From positions 930,001 to 994,000 of the forward strand of contig NZ_JABUMX010000001.1 in NCBI RefSeq assembly GCF_013327855.1: a DNA stretch of 64,000 nucleotides, read 5' to 3'. The position numbers and the translations under genes are program-made. Below the pieces are notes generated by a model. It had not been told where the DNA came from, did not search any database, and saw only the letters and a list, made by a program, of their open reading frames with translations. Every line of letters starts with the position of its first letter. Positions within the stretch are counted from its first letter, which is position 1. This DNA comes from Phyllobacterium pellucidum (GTDB lineage: Bacteria; Pseudomonadota; Alphaproteobacteria; Rhizobiales; Rhizobiaceae). Shown here one piece after another: positions 55,282 to 63,245 of this stretch.

Positions 55282-55515
55282 ATGAGTAACCGCCTGCAAA
55301 ACTTCTGCCCATCCAAGACAGTGCATTCACGGATCGTCAATGCCTTGTGGATCGAATATGGCGGCACGCCATGGAACATGGCTCCCGACTGGGAGCCGGA
55401 ACGCGCCTGGGCGCGCCAGCTCGACCTGACGCTCATCCCGAACCTCGGACCTATGTCCGTGGCCATTCTCGTGCAATGGCTTGCAGCCGGCGATGAGGAC
55501 GAACAGTCGAAATAG
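55282..55515 (+). CDS. Small hypothetical protein
   Basis: A 77-residue protein beginning at an ATG with AAGGG five bases upstream. The core ALWIEYGGTPWNMAPDWEPERAWARQLDLT is Trp-rich (several Trp, unusual), followed by LIPNLGPMSVAILVQWLAAGDEDE. The short NLGPMSVAIL segment is reminiscent of a helix-hairpin-helix but too short to claim. It stands alone. Coding is supported by the ribosome-binding site and codon use; function unknown. Confidence 0.65.
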   Translation: MSNRLQNFCPSKTVHSRIVNALWIEYGGTPWNMAPDWEPERAWARQLDLTLIPNLGPMSVAILVQWLAAGDEDEQSK

Positions 55516-55956
55516 TGAGATCTTCCATCACAATCCTCAGCGCACAACATTTGCTGCGTTCACCTGGAGGTACGCGCATTTTCCCGCTGTCGGGATTGGA
55601 ATGGAATCGAAGTGATTATGGTCTGGGACAGGGGTGCTACGCCGAAATTCTGACTGGCATACTATAGAATTCCGGCGTAGGTCCCCCACTGACTGCCCGC
55701 TTGCTCCCACACACGCTTGAATGCTTTTTTGTTTTGTTTTCATGCGTTAAACTTGCGACCACGGGTTGAGACTATGAATGCTCCCGTTACGCAAGCGTGA
55801 CTCAAACCGCGTTTTTGCGACTAAAGTCGCAGATTCGGATAATTAATTGGGTCTAGGCGCAATTAGACCGAATTCATTCATGCGATATCGGCTTCCGGCG
55901 GTGTTGTCCCGAACACTTTGAACTGCGCCAGTTATCATTTCAGGAGATAGAAGCCT
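55516..55956. other. Intergenic region with an imperfect inverted repeat downstream of tfuA-like gene
   Basis: About 440 bp without a gene. A 22-bp imperfect inverted repeat (55630-55651 with 55666-55687, about 18 of 22 matching, 14-nt loop) is seen, and a smaller hairpin GCGACT-AA-AGTCGC at 55817-55830. Either could end the transcript of the YcaO/TfuA operon, which reads leftward. No T-run follows on that strand, so they are weak terminators at best. Confidence 0.5.
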
Positions 55957-56694
55957 TCAGCCGCGAAGCTTGCGCCACTGCGTCGTCGCGTTGAAGCGCC
56001 ATCCGGCAAATTCAGGAGAAACGTCTCCAGGAGCCGAAGGCTTGCCTTCCAAGAGGATGCCGAGCAGCGCTTCCGCATCCTCGCGCTTGATGTTGCGCAT
56101 ATGCGGCTTCAGCCGGTCAGCCGGATTTTCGATATCCGCAGCGACAGCGTCGAAGATGCGCCGCCAGCTGCGCTCCTTGAAGAACACTGCATCCGCCCTG
56201 GCGCGGATCAGCTCATGCTCGTCCGGACGAATGGAGCCAGCGGCGAGTGCGGCGTCGAGCGTGGCGTCGACGGTCACCATGGCTTCGCTGAAGGCAAGAT
56301 AGCCGAATTCGGCCGGCGCATGCACCTGCGCGACCGCCGCATCGTCCTCGAGCCCGCCATGGGCATAGCGCTCGAAAACATGACCAATACCGATCATGCC
56401 GAAGGGGTGGCACTCGGCTGCGCGCAGCGCACCCATGCTCGCCGCGCCGTAAACCGTCGCGCCGGCCGAGAGGGCGTGCAGAATCTCCTTGTGCCAGACG
56501 GCCGCGACATCCTCGAAGCGTCCGTCAACGAGCGCAATGACGTCAAAGCCCTGATCGACCGCATGGGTAATGTCGCCGCATTTCGCCGGGCCGCGGCACG
56601 TCAGGCCATATTCAGGGAGAACCCTGTCCTCGCCGCTTTTCAGCGGCACGAATTTGGTGCCGGACAGGCTCGGACCTGCAAAGAGAACCTGCAT
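55957..56694 (-). CDS. tfuA: TfuA-like protein (thioamidation partner of YcaO)
   Basis: A 245-residue TfuA-domain protein. Motifs: LFAGPSLSGTKFVPL at the start, PAKCGDITHAVDQGFDVIALVDGRFEDVAAVWHKEILHAL (residues about 36-75), then GAASMGALRAAECHPFGMIGIGHVF. TfuA proteins work with a YcaO to install backbone thioamides, as in methyl-coenzyme M reductase maturation and thioamitide or thiovarsolin-type peptides. In trifolitoxin-producing rhizobia tfuA is a producer gene. It starts 8 bp after the ycaO stop, so the pair is coupled. This is the last gene of the putative RiPP operon. Confidence 0.9.
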   Translation of the reverse strand: MQVLFAGPSLSGTKFVPLKSGEDRVLPEYGLTCRGPAKCGDITHAVDQGFDVIALVDGRFEDVAAVWHKEILHALSAGATVYGAASMGALRAAECHPFGMIGIGHVFERYAHGGLEDDAAVAQVHAPAEFGYLAFSEAMVTVDATLDAALAAGSIRPDEHELIRARADAVFFKERSWRRIFDAVAADIENPADRLKPHMRNIKREDAEALLGILLEGKPSAPGDVSPEFAGWRFNATTQWRKLRG

Positions 56695-56702
56695 CGCCCC
56701 TC

Positions 56703-57953
56703 CTACTGCCGCAGCATGGCGTTGAGGGCACGCCCGCCGAAACGGTGCTTGCGCGTGCCGGCGGGACTTTCAAGCTCATTCACGAGCACGCGGCAGACCG
56801 ACATGCCATAGGCTTCGCCGCCGAGCGGCACGGCGATGACGCTGCCGATGCCGCATCGACGCAGCGGTTCGAGATAGGTTTCGAGGCTGGCGCGCGCATG
56901 CGGCTCCGGCTCCTCGAAACGCCAATGGTCCGAAGGCGTCGCATGTATGTAGACGGCAAGGTCGGGTGCGAGGCGCTGGTGATATTCCGACGGGTCGAAA
57001 TCGTCGCGCGCGCCGGAAATATTGGTGATGCGGGTCTGCGCCGCCTCGGTGATGGCGCGCATGGCGGCAACGCGCGGCGACAAATGGCAGCCATAGCCGG
57101 CGGCGAGGTCGAAATGCAGATAGGTTCCGTGCTGGGTGGCGGGGCTGATCGTCGCCATGAACACCGGCAGGCCGATATCGGATGTCGTGTTGAAGAGCCG
57201 CAGGACGAAATTTGCCGCCGCGATGCGCTCGGCCATCCAGTCGATGCCGGCATCGGCAAAAACCGCGGGATCGACACAGCGCGCATGAACGCCGGCATCG
57301 CGCTGGAAGCGCCACAGTTCGGTGGCGTCACGTTCGACGCGCTCACAAAGCCCGTGAATCACCGCCTCGAGCAGGCAATTGCCGGAAGCAAGGCCGTCGG
57401 TCGACTGGCAATAGTGGAAGGACTGCCGTTCCGCCGTGAAATCGAGTGTCACCAGTTCGCGCGGCACGAATACCGGACTGTCCTTCAGAAGATCGTAACC
57501 TTCGAGCCAATGATCGGTCTCGTCGGGGCCGGCCTCGTCCGCGCCGCGCATCAGCAGCATGCGCCCGTCAAAGACATCGTGGCCAGCATCGCGCAAGGCG
57601 CGGCGGCTGGCGGCAAAGGAAGCCACCGGAATGTTTTCGGCTATGGCGATTTCCGCCGCTTCCATGACCGCCGAGGCGCGGGCGTGGGCCGCGGTAACGC
57701 CCTTGCCCTGGCTGACGGCGAGGGTGCGGCTGTTGGGCCGCACAGCCATCCACACGGGAATGCCGATGCGATCGAGGCCGGTGACCTCGGCCATGCGCAC
57801 GATGCCGAGCGCAGAAAAATGCGGACGCAAACGATTTACCGTCGCATCCGCATCGATCAGGCGCGTGGAGGATGGTTCGCCGGCGCGGAAGGCGGTGCGA
57901 AGCCTTGCTTCGTCAGCCGCCAACCGATCGCGAACCCCGGCCAATGGTTTCAT
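56703..57953 (-). CDS. YcaO-family ATP-dependent cyclodehydratase/thioamidation enzyme
   Basis: A 416-residue YcaO. ATP/Mg-binding blocks are visible: SQGKGVT (81-87) and SAVMEAAEIAIAE (94-106), TDGLASGNCLLEAVIHGLCERVERDA (185-210), and RAITEAAQTRITNISGARDDF (299-319). With TfuA beside it, backbone thioamidation of a peptide is the best-supported reaction; azoline formation is the alternative. No dehydrogenase or Ocin-ThiF partner gene is present. The start at 57953 has TGGAG upstream; the ATG ten codons earlier is less likely. It lies 62 bp downstream of the repeat-bearing precursor gene and 8 bp upstream of tfuA. Confidence 0.92.
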   Translation of the reverse strand: MKPLAGVRDRLAADEARLRTAFRAGEPSSTRLIDADATVNRLRPHFSALGIVRMAEVTGLDRIGIPVWMAVRPNSRTLAVSQGKGVTAAHARASAVMEAAEIAIAENIPVASFAASRRALRDAGHDVFDGRMLLMRGADEAGPDETDHWLEGYDLLKDSPVFVPRELVTLDFTAERQSFHYCQSTDGLASGNCLLEAVIHGLCERVERDATELWRFQRDAGVHARCVDPAVFADAGIDWMAERIAAANFVLRLFNTTSDIGLPVFMATISPATQHGTYLHFDLAAGYGCHLSPRVAAMRAITEAAQTRITNISGARDDFDPSEYHQRLAPDLAVYIHATPSDHWRFEEPEPHARASLETYLEPLRRCGIGSVIAVPLGGEAYGMSVCRVLVNELESPAGTRKHRFGGRALNAMLRQ

Positions 57954-58015
57954 TGCAACTCCATCTGGCCGCACATTACGCATTCAACACAAATCAACTC
58001 CGAATGCCGTTCTCG

Positions 58016-58402
58016 TCAGTTCAACCCTGCGTGATGTGTAGAGATCGATCGATCGGACGCATTGGAAAGGCCATCGAAGGAAAACATACGATCTGAGGCG
58101 TCGCTTCGGCGGTCAAATGACAATGCGTGGTCAGAGGTATCGCTCCTGTTATCGAAGAATAGGGCTCGATCAGACGCATCGCTTCTCTTGTCGAACGACA
58201 GGGCTCGATCGGACGCATCATTGCGACCGGTACACCCCGGCGTCATGCCGGCGATCCTATTGATTGAACTCAGAAATTCCTGACCCGCCAAACCAAGCGA
58301 TCCAATCAGATCGCGATCAAGATACTCAGCGGTATGTGTGTCCAAGTTTACGAGCCAGAGATTGTTTGTTTCCGGATCATCTACGATTTGATACTTTGCC
58401 AT
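58016..58402 (-). CDS. Putative multi-core RiPP precursor peptide (five 13-residue repeats)
   Basis: A 128-residue protein. Residues 1-60 look like a leader: MAKYQIVDDPETNNLWLVNL, then DTHTAEYLDRD and a helix to GMTPGCTGR. Residues 61 to about 122 consist of five tandem 13-residue units with consensus [SN]-D-A-S-D-R-A-L-S-F-D-x-R, the last two degenerate, and a short tail. The leader opening is shared with the next gene upstream (MAKYxIV...LWLxNL). It directly precedes ycaO by 62 bp. Repeated core units are known in thiovarsolin-type and other multi-core RiPPs, so this is proposed as the substrate of the YcaO/TfuA pair. Function is inferred; no homologue is known to me. Confidence 0.8.
   Translation of the reverse strand: MAKYQIVDDPETNNLWLVNLDTHTAEYLDRDLIGSLGLAGQEFLSSINRIAGMTPGCTGRNDASDRALSFDKRSDASDRALFFDNRSDTSDHALSFDRRSDASDRMFSFDGLSNASDRSISTHHAGLN
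58028..58222 (-). repeat. 39-bp tandem repeats coding for the putative RiPP cores
   Basis: Five direct repeats of 39 bp in the 3' half of the precursor gene, encoding the [SN]DASDRALSFDxR units. The first three are close copies; the fourth and fifth have drifted. In-frame repeat number changes would alter the core count per precursor. Confidence 0.9.
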
Positions 58403-58472
58403 GCGAATTACCTTTCTATGAAGGAGAGCCCACATGGCAAAACTACTCTGATTCTATGGGAGATCAAGAAGA

Positions 58473-58486
58473 GCGAGTAAACTCGC
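58473..58486. repeat. Short hairpin between the two precursor genes
   Basis: GCGAGT-AA-ACTCGC, a perfect 6-bp stem with a 2-base spacer, lies in the 113-bp gap between the two precursor genes. On the minus strand (their transcription direction) no T-run follows, so it may be an mRNA processing or stabilising element rather than a terminator. Confidence 0.45.
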
Positions 58487-58515
58487 CTTATATCTTTTTA
58501 TCCTTATACTTTTGG

Positions 58516-58761
58516 CTATTCGTCAATCAACATCATAGCAGATGCCTCATTACGATTATCGGACGCAATCGCAACGTCTACACCCTTAATCATTGCAATG
58601 CCGTGGCTTCTGGCCTTGTTCACAGTTCGAATAAAGGAGGCGTCTGCGCCTTCAAAGCTCTCCAATGCAGCCTCTGTGAATGGCTCGATCCGGCGTTCCT
58701 CCAGATTGATCAGCCACAGATCTTTACTGCCAGCTTCGCCCACGATGAAATATTTGGCCAT
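58516..58761 (-). CDS. Second putative RiPP precursor / leader-sharing peptide
   Basis: An 81-residue protein with the same opening as the repeat-bearing gene: MAKYFIVGEAGSKDLWLINL versus MAKYQIVDDPETNNLWLVNL. A helical leader-like middle follows (EERRIEPFTEAALESFEGAD ASFIRTVNKARSHG), then an Asp/Ala/Ser-rich end (KGVDVAIASDNRNEASAMML, then IDE). No 13-residue repeats are present, but the C-terminus contains ASDNR and EASA pieces reminiscent of the cores. The ATG at 58761 has AAGGAA upstream. It lies 113 bp upstream of the multi-core precursor and 25 bp downstream of the regulator gene. Confidence 0.72.
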   Translation of the reverse strand: MAKYFIVGEAGSKDLWLINLEERRIEPFTEAALESFEGADASFIRTVNKARSHGIAMIKGVDVAIASDNRNEASAMMLIDE

Positions 58762-58786
58762 GCACGCGTTCCTTACGCTAGGGGGA

Positions 58787-60811
58787 TTACTGAAAACCTG
58801 CTTCTCGCAGGGATGCCTCATATTTTTTTAGATGAGCCGGGAGTCTAAGGCAGACACTCCTAGTCCATTCCTCGATACGAAAGCCGGGATTGTCTTCCAG
58901 AGCATATTTTCGATACTGCTCTGCTTTCTCTTTCTCACCCAGCATTGCCCAGCAAGCTGCAAGCAGACGTGCGGCCGCCCGGGGGTTTTTCATTTGTTCC
59001 AACAGATCGATCGCTTCCACATGACGATCCAGACTGTGTAGAGCACCTCCACCTACCCAGTAGTAATAGTCGGGAGCCAGGGGGTTATGGGCCAGGGCCT
59101 GCCGGATTTTCTCCAAGGCTTCTTCGAGTGCACCATAGTGGGTGAGCGCATCCGCGTAGTCGGCAAGAAGGTCAGCGTGCTGGGGATTTATCGTTGATCC
59201 CTGGTCGAAATATTCCAGGCTCTCGTCGAACTTGCCGAGATACATGCTGATCGTGCCGAGTTCGCGCAAGGGGCGCTCGTCGTCAGGATCAGCAGGAGCC
59301 GCGCGCTTTGCAACCTTTTCGCCTTCGATAAGGATATCCTTGTCGCTTCGTGCCAGAACGAGCCACTCGCGTTGCATCGTGCGGGCAATGCCGCTCAGCG
59401 CCGGCACGAAATCCGCAGAGGCGGTCAGCGCGTTCTTGAACGACTGGCGCGCTTGGCGCAGCTTCGACAGATCGAGCTTTTCGAAATCGCGCTTACCGAC
59501 CAGATACCAGTAATAGGCGTTTGGATCCTGGAACAGGCGGTTGTAGCGGTCGAGTTCCGACTTCTCGATGACCGAGACGACCGAGAGGATGATACGGATC
59601 GAAAGCTGGCGATATTGCTGCTCGGGCAGGACATAATCGAACTTCTGCTTCTCGGCCCAGACGATTTCCTGTGTCGCCACATCGACAAGCTTGACCGAGA
59701 GGAAGCAGAAGCCATCGCGCCGGGTGATCTTGCTGTCGACCACATAGTTGACGCCGAACTGATCGTTCAGCCCACCGAAACTCTCGATCGGCGATTCGGT
59801 GACCACCCGTGCCGAGGTATAGGGCGCGAGCACGGAGATTGTGCGCAGGCGGCAAAGGCCGATGGTGATGTCGTCGACCAGCGAGGCGGCAAGCTGCTCC
59901 ATGGGATCGGCGGCATTGTGGTGCATATAGAGCACCATCAGCCGCGGCAGGCCCACCTGCTTGTTCTGTTCGATCTGATGTTTGGCCTGCATTGCGCGCG
60001 GCGTCTGGATTTCCAGGCCATTGCCGTTGGAGGGCTGTGGCGCAAGCGGGAGGATCAGGCTGCGGGTCGTTGCGGGCGAAAGCTTGGGCAGGAGTTGCTG
60101 GTAAAGTTCGACGGTTTCTTCTTCGGGATCGACGTCGAGATCGTCGCGCAGGCGCTTGGTACATTCGCGGAAGGTGCGCTCCACCTTGGCGATGAGGCCG
60201 AGTTGCGAGGCGGTCTGCATCAGGGTGCGGTAGCCGACCTCCTGGTAGGGGTCGATCTCGATGAGCTTGCGCGCACATTGGCGCTTTTCATCGATGCTGA
60301 CGCCGACAGGCTGGTTGACCATGCCGAGCAGCATCGTGATCATGTCGTCGCGCAGGCGCACGCGCTCGATGTCGAGCCACTCGTCGAAATCGGAATTCTG
60401 CGGCTCGTTGGGCGCAAGCAGATCGCCCTTGTAGAGCTCGCAAAGGGCAAGGACGGATTCGATATCGCCCCGGCGCGCATTGTTGATGTATTCAAGTAGG
60501 TCGATGCTCAACAACTCCGCCTTCACCTGCGACAGGTTCAGGTAGACGTAGGTTGCATCGCCCTGAATAAGGTTCAGGCCGTACTGTTCCTGGAACTTGC
60601 GGATGCGGGCGAGACTTTGCCTCAGGTTCATCGATGCATGGGCCTGATCAGTATCGGACCAAAGCACCTGCGAGAGCTTGCCGCGCGAGACGGAATGGCT
60701 GGCATTGACGAGCAGCAGATAGACGACGATGCGAAGGAAATTTGCGGGGACGCGCGGCACAGGCTGGCCGCCCAGACTAACAGTCGCCTCTCCAAAAACC
60801 GTCAGTTTCAT
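58787..60811 (-). CDS. SARP/BTAD-type transcriptional activator with C-terminal TPR domain
   Basis: A 674-residue regulator. Residues 1-100 form an OmpR/SARP-like winged-helix domain (KLTVFGEATVSLGGQPVPR... SLARIRKFQEQYGLNL), residues about 100-250 a bacterial transcriptional activator domain (BTAD; IDLLEYINNARRGDIESVLALCELYKGDLLAP, then EEETVELYQQLLPKL). A central region of unclear fold is followed by TPR-like repeats (about 430-650; SLEYFDQGSTINPQHADLLADYADALTHYG, LAHNPLAPDYYYWVGGGAL). SARPs typically activate the secondary-metabolite genes beside them. It is the first gene of the cluster, 25 bp ahead of a precursor gene. Confidence 0.9.
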   Translation of the reverse strand: MKLTVFGEATVSLGGQPVPRVPANFLRIVVYLLLVNASHSVSRGKLSQVLWSDTDQAHASMNLRQSLARIRKFQEQYGLNLIQGDATYVYLNLSQVKAELLSIDLLEYINNARRGDIESVLALCELYKGDLLAPNEPQNSDFDEWLDIERVRLRDDMITMLLGMVNQPVGVSIDEKRQCARKLIEIDPYQEVGYRTLMQTASQLGLIAKVERTFRECTKRLRDDLDVDPEEETVELYQQLLPKLSPATTRSLILPLAPQPSNGNGLEIQTPRAMQAKHQIEQNKQVGLPRLMVLYMHHNAADPMEQLAASLVDDITIGLCRLRTISVLAPYTSARVVTESPIESFGGLNDQFGVNYVVDSKITRRDGFCFLSVKLVDVATQEIVWAEKQKFDYVLPEQQYRQLSIRIILSVVSVIEKSELDRYNRLFQDPNAYYWYLVGKRDFEKLDLSKLRQARQSFKNALTASADFVPALSGIARTMQREWLVLARSDKDILIEGEKVAKRAAPADPDDERPLRELGTISMYLGKFDESLEYFDQGSTINPQHADLLADYADALTHYGALEEALEKIRQALAHNPLAPDYYYWVGGGALHSLDRHVEAIDLLEQMKNPRAAARLLAACWAMLGEKEKAEQYRKYALEDNPGFRIEEWTRSVCLRLPAHLKKYEASLREAGFQ

Positions 60812-61364
60812 TCTATGCTAAACCCCAGATTTTATTTGCTTTTCTGTATGCCGTTGCCCTGTTGCCGTAGTTGTTGCCATGCTTCTTATAAGCTAACTCT
60901 ACTATAGCTTGAAGTAGTTCACTATAGGGTCTCTACGACAAAAGTCTAATAAATAGGAATTAAGGTTTCCCTGATTCCAGCCCAATTTCTTTGATGAATT
61001 TCTCCTAACCGCCCTGATTTCCCAGCAGGTTCGCCCGTAAAGGCCCCGTGTGGACTAAATCAGTGACAGCGCGGCTCTACCCGACAATGGCGGGTTTATA
61101 TGACAATAATACTGCAACCGCAAATATTCATTTGCCAAAGTGAAACCGGTTTCTTTCAACCCCAAGCTTTCGTACGATTGTAAAACTTTGCTCATCCAAG
61201 CGCCTGATAACGAGCGAAAGCGCTACCGGATCCGGCGGTTAGCTTGCGGGCTCTTCCGTGCGCAAAGGGAAACCCTGCAACTATCCAAAGGTTCCACCGA
61301 TAAAGATTGCGCTTGCAATTTCTGGTTTCGCGTAGTTGAAGGCGGGACAGAGGATCGGACCAGC
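60812..61364. other. Intergenic region between the SARP gene and the glycosyltransferase gene
   Basis: About 550 bp, AT-richer than average and divergent, so it should hold promoters for both genes. A GTG at 61140 opens a frame continuous with the glycosyltransferase gene; if that is the real start the gap shrinks to about 330 bp. No RNA gene or terminator was recognised. Confidence 0.5.
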
Positions 61365-62405
61365 ATGAGTTTCAAATACCCTGTCAAAAGCACTGCCGAT
61401 TGGCACAAGCAGGGGAGCGTGCCTGTCGTCCGGAAGCTGAAATCCTACTTTCGGCACGCGAAATCCAAAATCGGGGTTCGCGTGAACGACCCGAAGCTTG
61501 TGCGGCAATCCGGGCCGCACCATCCGCTGTTGGAACACGATATACCGGCGATCTGCGTCGTCAGGAACGCCAACAACTACATCCGTTCGTTCCTGCGCTA
61601 TTACCGCTCGCTCGGCGTCACCCGCTTTATCATTATCGACGACCGCTCGGTGGATGGTACCACCGCGGCGCTTTCCAACCAGCCGGACGTCGATCTCTTC
61701 AGTTCGGAGTTCGAGTACAAGGATACCGATCGCGGCAAGGACTGGCGCGATGCTTTCTTCGACATATATGGCCGCAATCGCTGGTACCTGTCGCTCGACG
61801 CCGACGAATTTTTAGTCTTTCCGGGCTCGGAGAGCCGCTCGATCCGCGATTTTATCGGCGATCTTGAACGCGCCGGCATGTCGCGGGCGCATTGCCCGAT
61901 GATCGACATCTATCCGGCGGGCGCGCTCAGCAGCGGCGTTTTCGTCGATGATGGCAGCAAATGGCCTTTCGAGGTCTCCTCCCACTTCGATGGGGATGGC
62001 TACACGGTCAAGCATGAGCGCTACGGCAATGCGCTGCGTGGCGGGCCGCGGCAACGTCTGTTCGGGCGCGACATGCGCCTGTCGAAGTTTCCATTGCTGT
62101 GGGTCGATGACGCAACGCATTACCGCCTCGGAAGCATCCATGGACCGGCACCGTCGATGCGAAATTTCACGCCGATCACGGGTGTCCTGCTGCACTACCG
62201 CTTTTCATCCGACTCCATCGACGAATTTCGCAAGATCGTCGAAGTTGGCGGCCATGCCGATGGCGGCGCCCATTACGGCGCCATTCTCGCCTCCCCGCAT
62301 TTTTCTGAAGACTTCTCGCTCGCCTACCCCGGGTCATTGCGCTTCACCGGTTCCGAAGACCTCGTCGAACGCGGTTTCATGCTGGATTTGCGCCGCACAG
62401 CATAG
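61365..62405 (+). CDS. Glycosyltransferase family 2-like protein (GT-A fold, rhizobial type)
   Basis: A 346-residue protein. The core DIPAICVVRNANNYIRSFLRYYRSLGVTRFIIIDDRSVDGTTAAL matches the GT-A/glyco_tranf_2_4 fold, with DDRSVDGT as the nucleotide-binding strand and LSLDADEFLVFPG as the DxD motif. The C-terminal VLLHYRFSSDSIDEFRKIV is usual for the group. Start options are ATG 61365 (GAGGA-like site upstream) or GTG 61140, which would add 75 residues with no recognisable domain. The product is probably a surface saccharide or modified glycan. It lies divergent from the SARP gene, so its link to the RiPP locus is only positional. Confidence 0.85.
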   Translation: MSFKYPVKSTADWHKQGSVPVVRKLKSYFRHAKSKIGVRVNDPKLVRQSGPHHPLLEHDIPAICVVRNANNYIRSFLRYYRSLGVTRFIIIDDRSVDGTTAALSNQPDVDLFSSEFEYKDTDRGKDWRDAFFDIYGRNRWYLSLDADEFLVFPGSESRSIRDFIGDLERAGMSRAHCPMIDIYPAGALSSGVFVDDGSKWPFEVSSHFDGDGYTVKHERYGNALRGGPRQRLFGRDMRLSKFPLLWVDDATHYRLGSIHGPAPSMRNFTPITGVLLHYRFSSDSIDEFRKIVEVGGHADGGAHYGAILASPHFSEDFSLAYPGSLRFTGSEDLVERGFMLDLRRTA

Positions 62406-62620
62406 TACTGGAGCAGCCGGTCATAGGGTCATTCGCGGGGAGACACTCGGTTTTGCCACGACATTGGCGTGGATTGGTTCGTAAATCGGGGGTTCACACG
62501 AGAAGTGGTGCCCAGACGCGAGCTTTTCAGGGAAGTCATAAAGGCAGTTAGCACAAAGTAGAATTGTTACTTCGCAACATTTTATGCTTGGATTCCCTCG
62601 GCGCCCATGGGGACTGGTCG

Positions 62621-63205
62621 ATGGATTCTGCATATACGGTTCGATCGCGTGGGCGCTTTCTTTATTTACCACTTGCAGCAGCGTGCATCCTGCTATCGGC
62701 GTGTGGCGATCGGTCGGCGGCAATCAAAGAACTGGGCGGGAAACAGATTCTCTGTCGGACCTATGATACTCCGACCAAAGAGGTCTTCGCACGCTTTCTT
62801 GAAGCCGAGTTCGCGTCGTTTATGTTCGGTCCAGTCCCCAAGGATTATTTTGCCGAAAGTCGCCGCCTAAAGTTCACAGAAGCACTCCGCCAGATTGAAG
62901 CCTCAAAGACTTTTAAAAAAACCGAGTGCGACCAATTGAGCCACGATTTGTGCCTGATGTCGGTGCAATGCCGCGAGGTTAATCTCGCGTCAATAAAACC
63001 CGTTGGAACGACGTATTTTCTCATTATCGATACAAAAGCTGGAGCGTTGATACCCATAGAAGCAAGCCGGAAATATGACGCGAACCCTGTGGATTCCGAC
63101 ACTGGGCGAAGGTCAAGCGGACTAGTCTTTAGAATCCAGACATCCGCAGACTTAAGAAAGCGACTTGACGAGACATTCGAAAGGTTTTGGCCGCTTGGAG
63201 AATAG
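62621..63205 (+). CDS. Putative lipoprotein of unknown function
   Basis: A 194-residue protein with a lipoprotein-type signal: after a basic start (MDSAYTVRSRGR) comes FLYLPLAAACILLSACGDRS, with lipobox LSAC (Cys27). The mature part has several Cys (ILCRTYD, TECDQLSHDLCLMSVQCRE) that could form disulfides. The ATG at 62621 has GGGGA upstream; the earlier frame lacks a site. The next gene starts 40 bp downstream. The family is not recognised. Confidence 0.75.
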   Translation: MDSAYTVRSRGRFLYLPLAAACILLSACGDRSAAIKELGGKQILCRTYDTPTKEVFARFLEAEFASFMFGPVPKDYFAESRRLKFTEALRQIEASKTFKKTECDQLSHDLCLMSVQCREVNLASIKPVGTTYFLIIDTKAGALIPIEASRKYDANPVDSDTGRRSSGLVFRIQTSADLRKRLDETFERFWPLGE

Positions 63206-63245
63206 AAGGCACGATATCGTGGCTGCCGCGTCCAGATGTGGACGA

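Noticed and set aside
55817-55830. GCGACT-AA-AGTCGC as a transcription terminator of tfuA
   Set aside because: Short stem and no T-run on the minus strand; kept only as a structural note.
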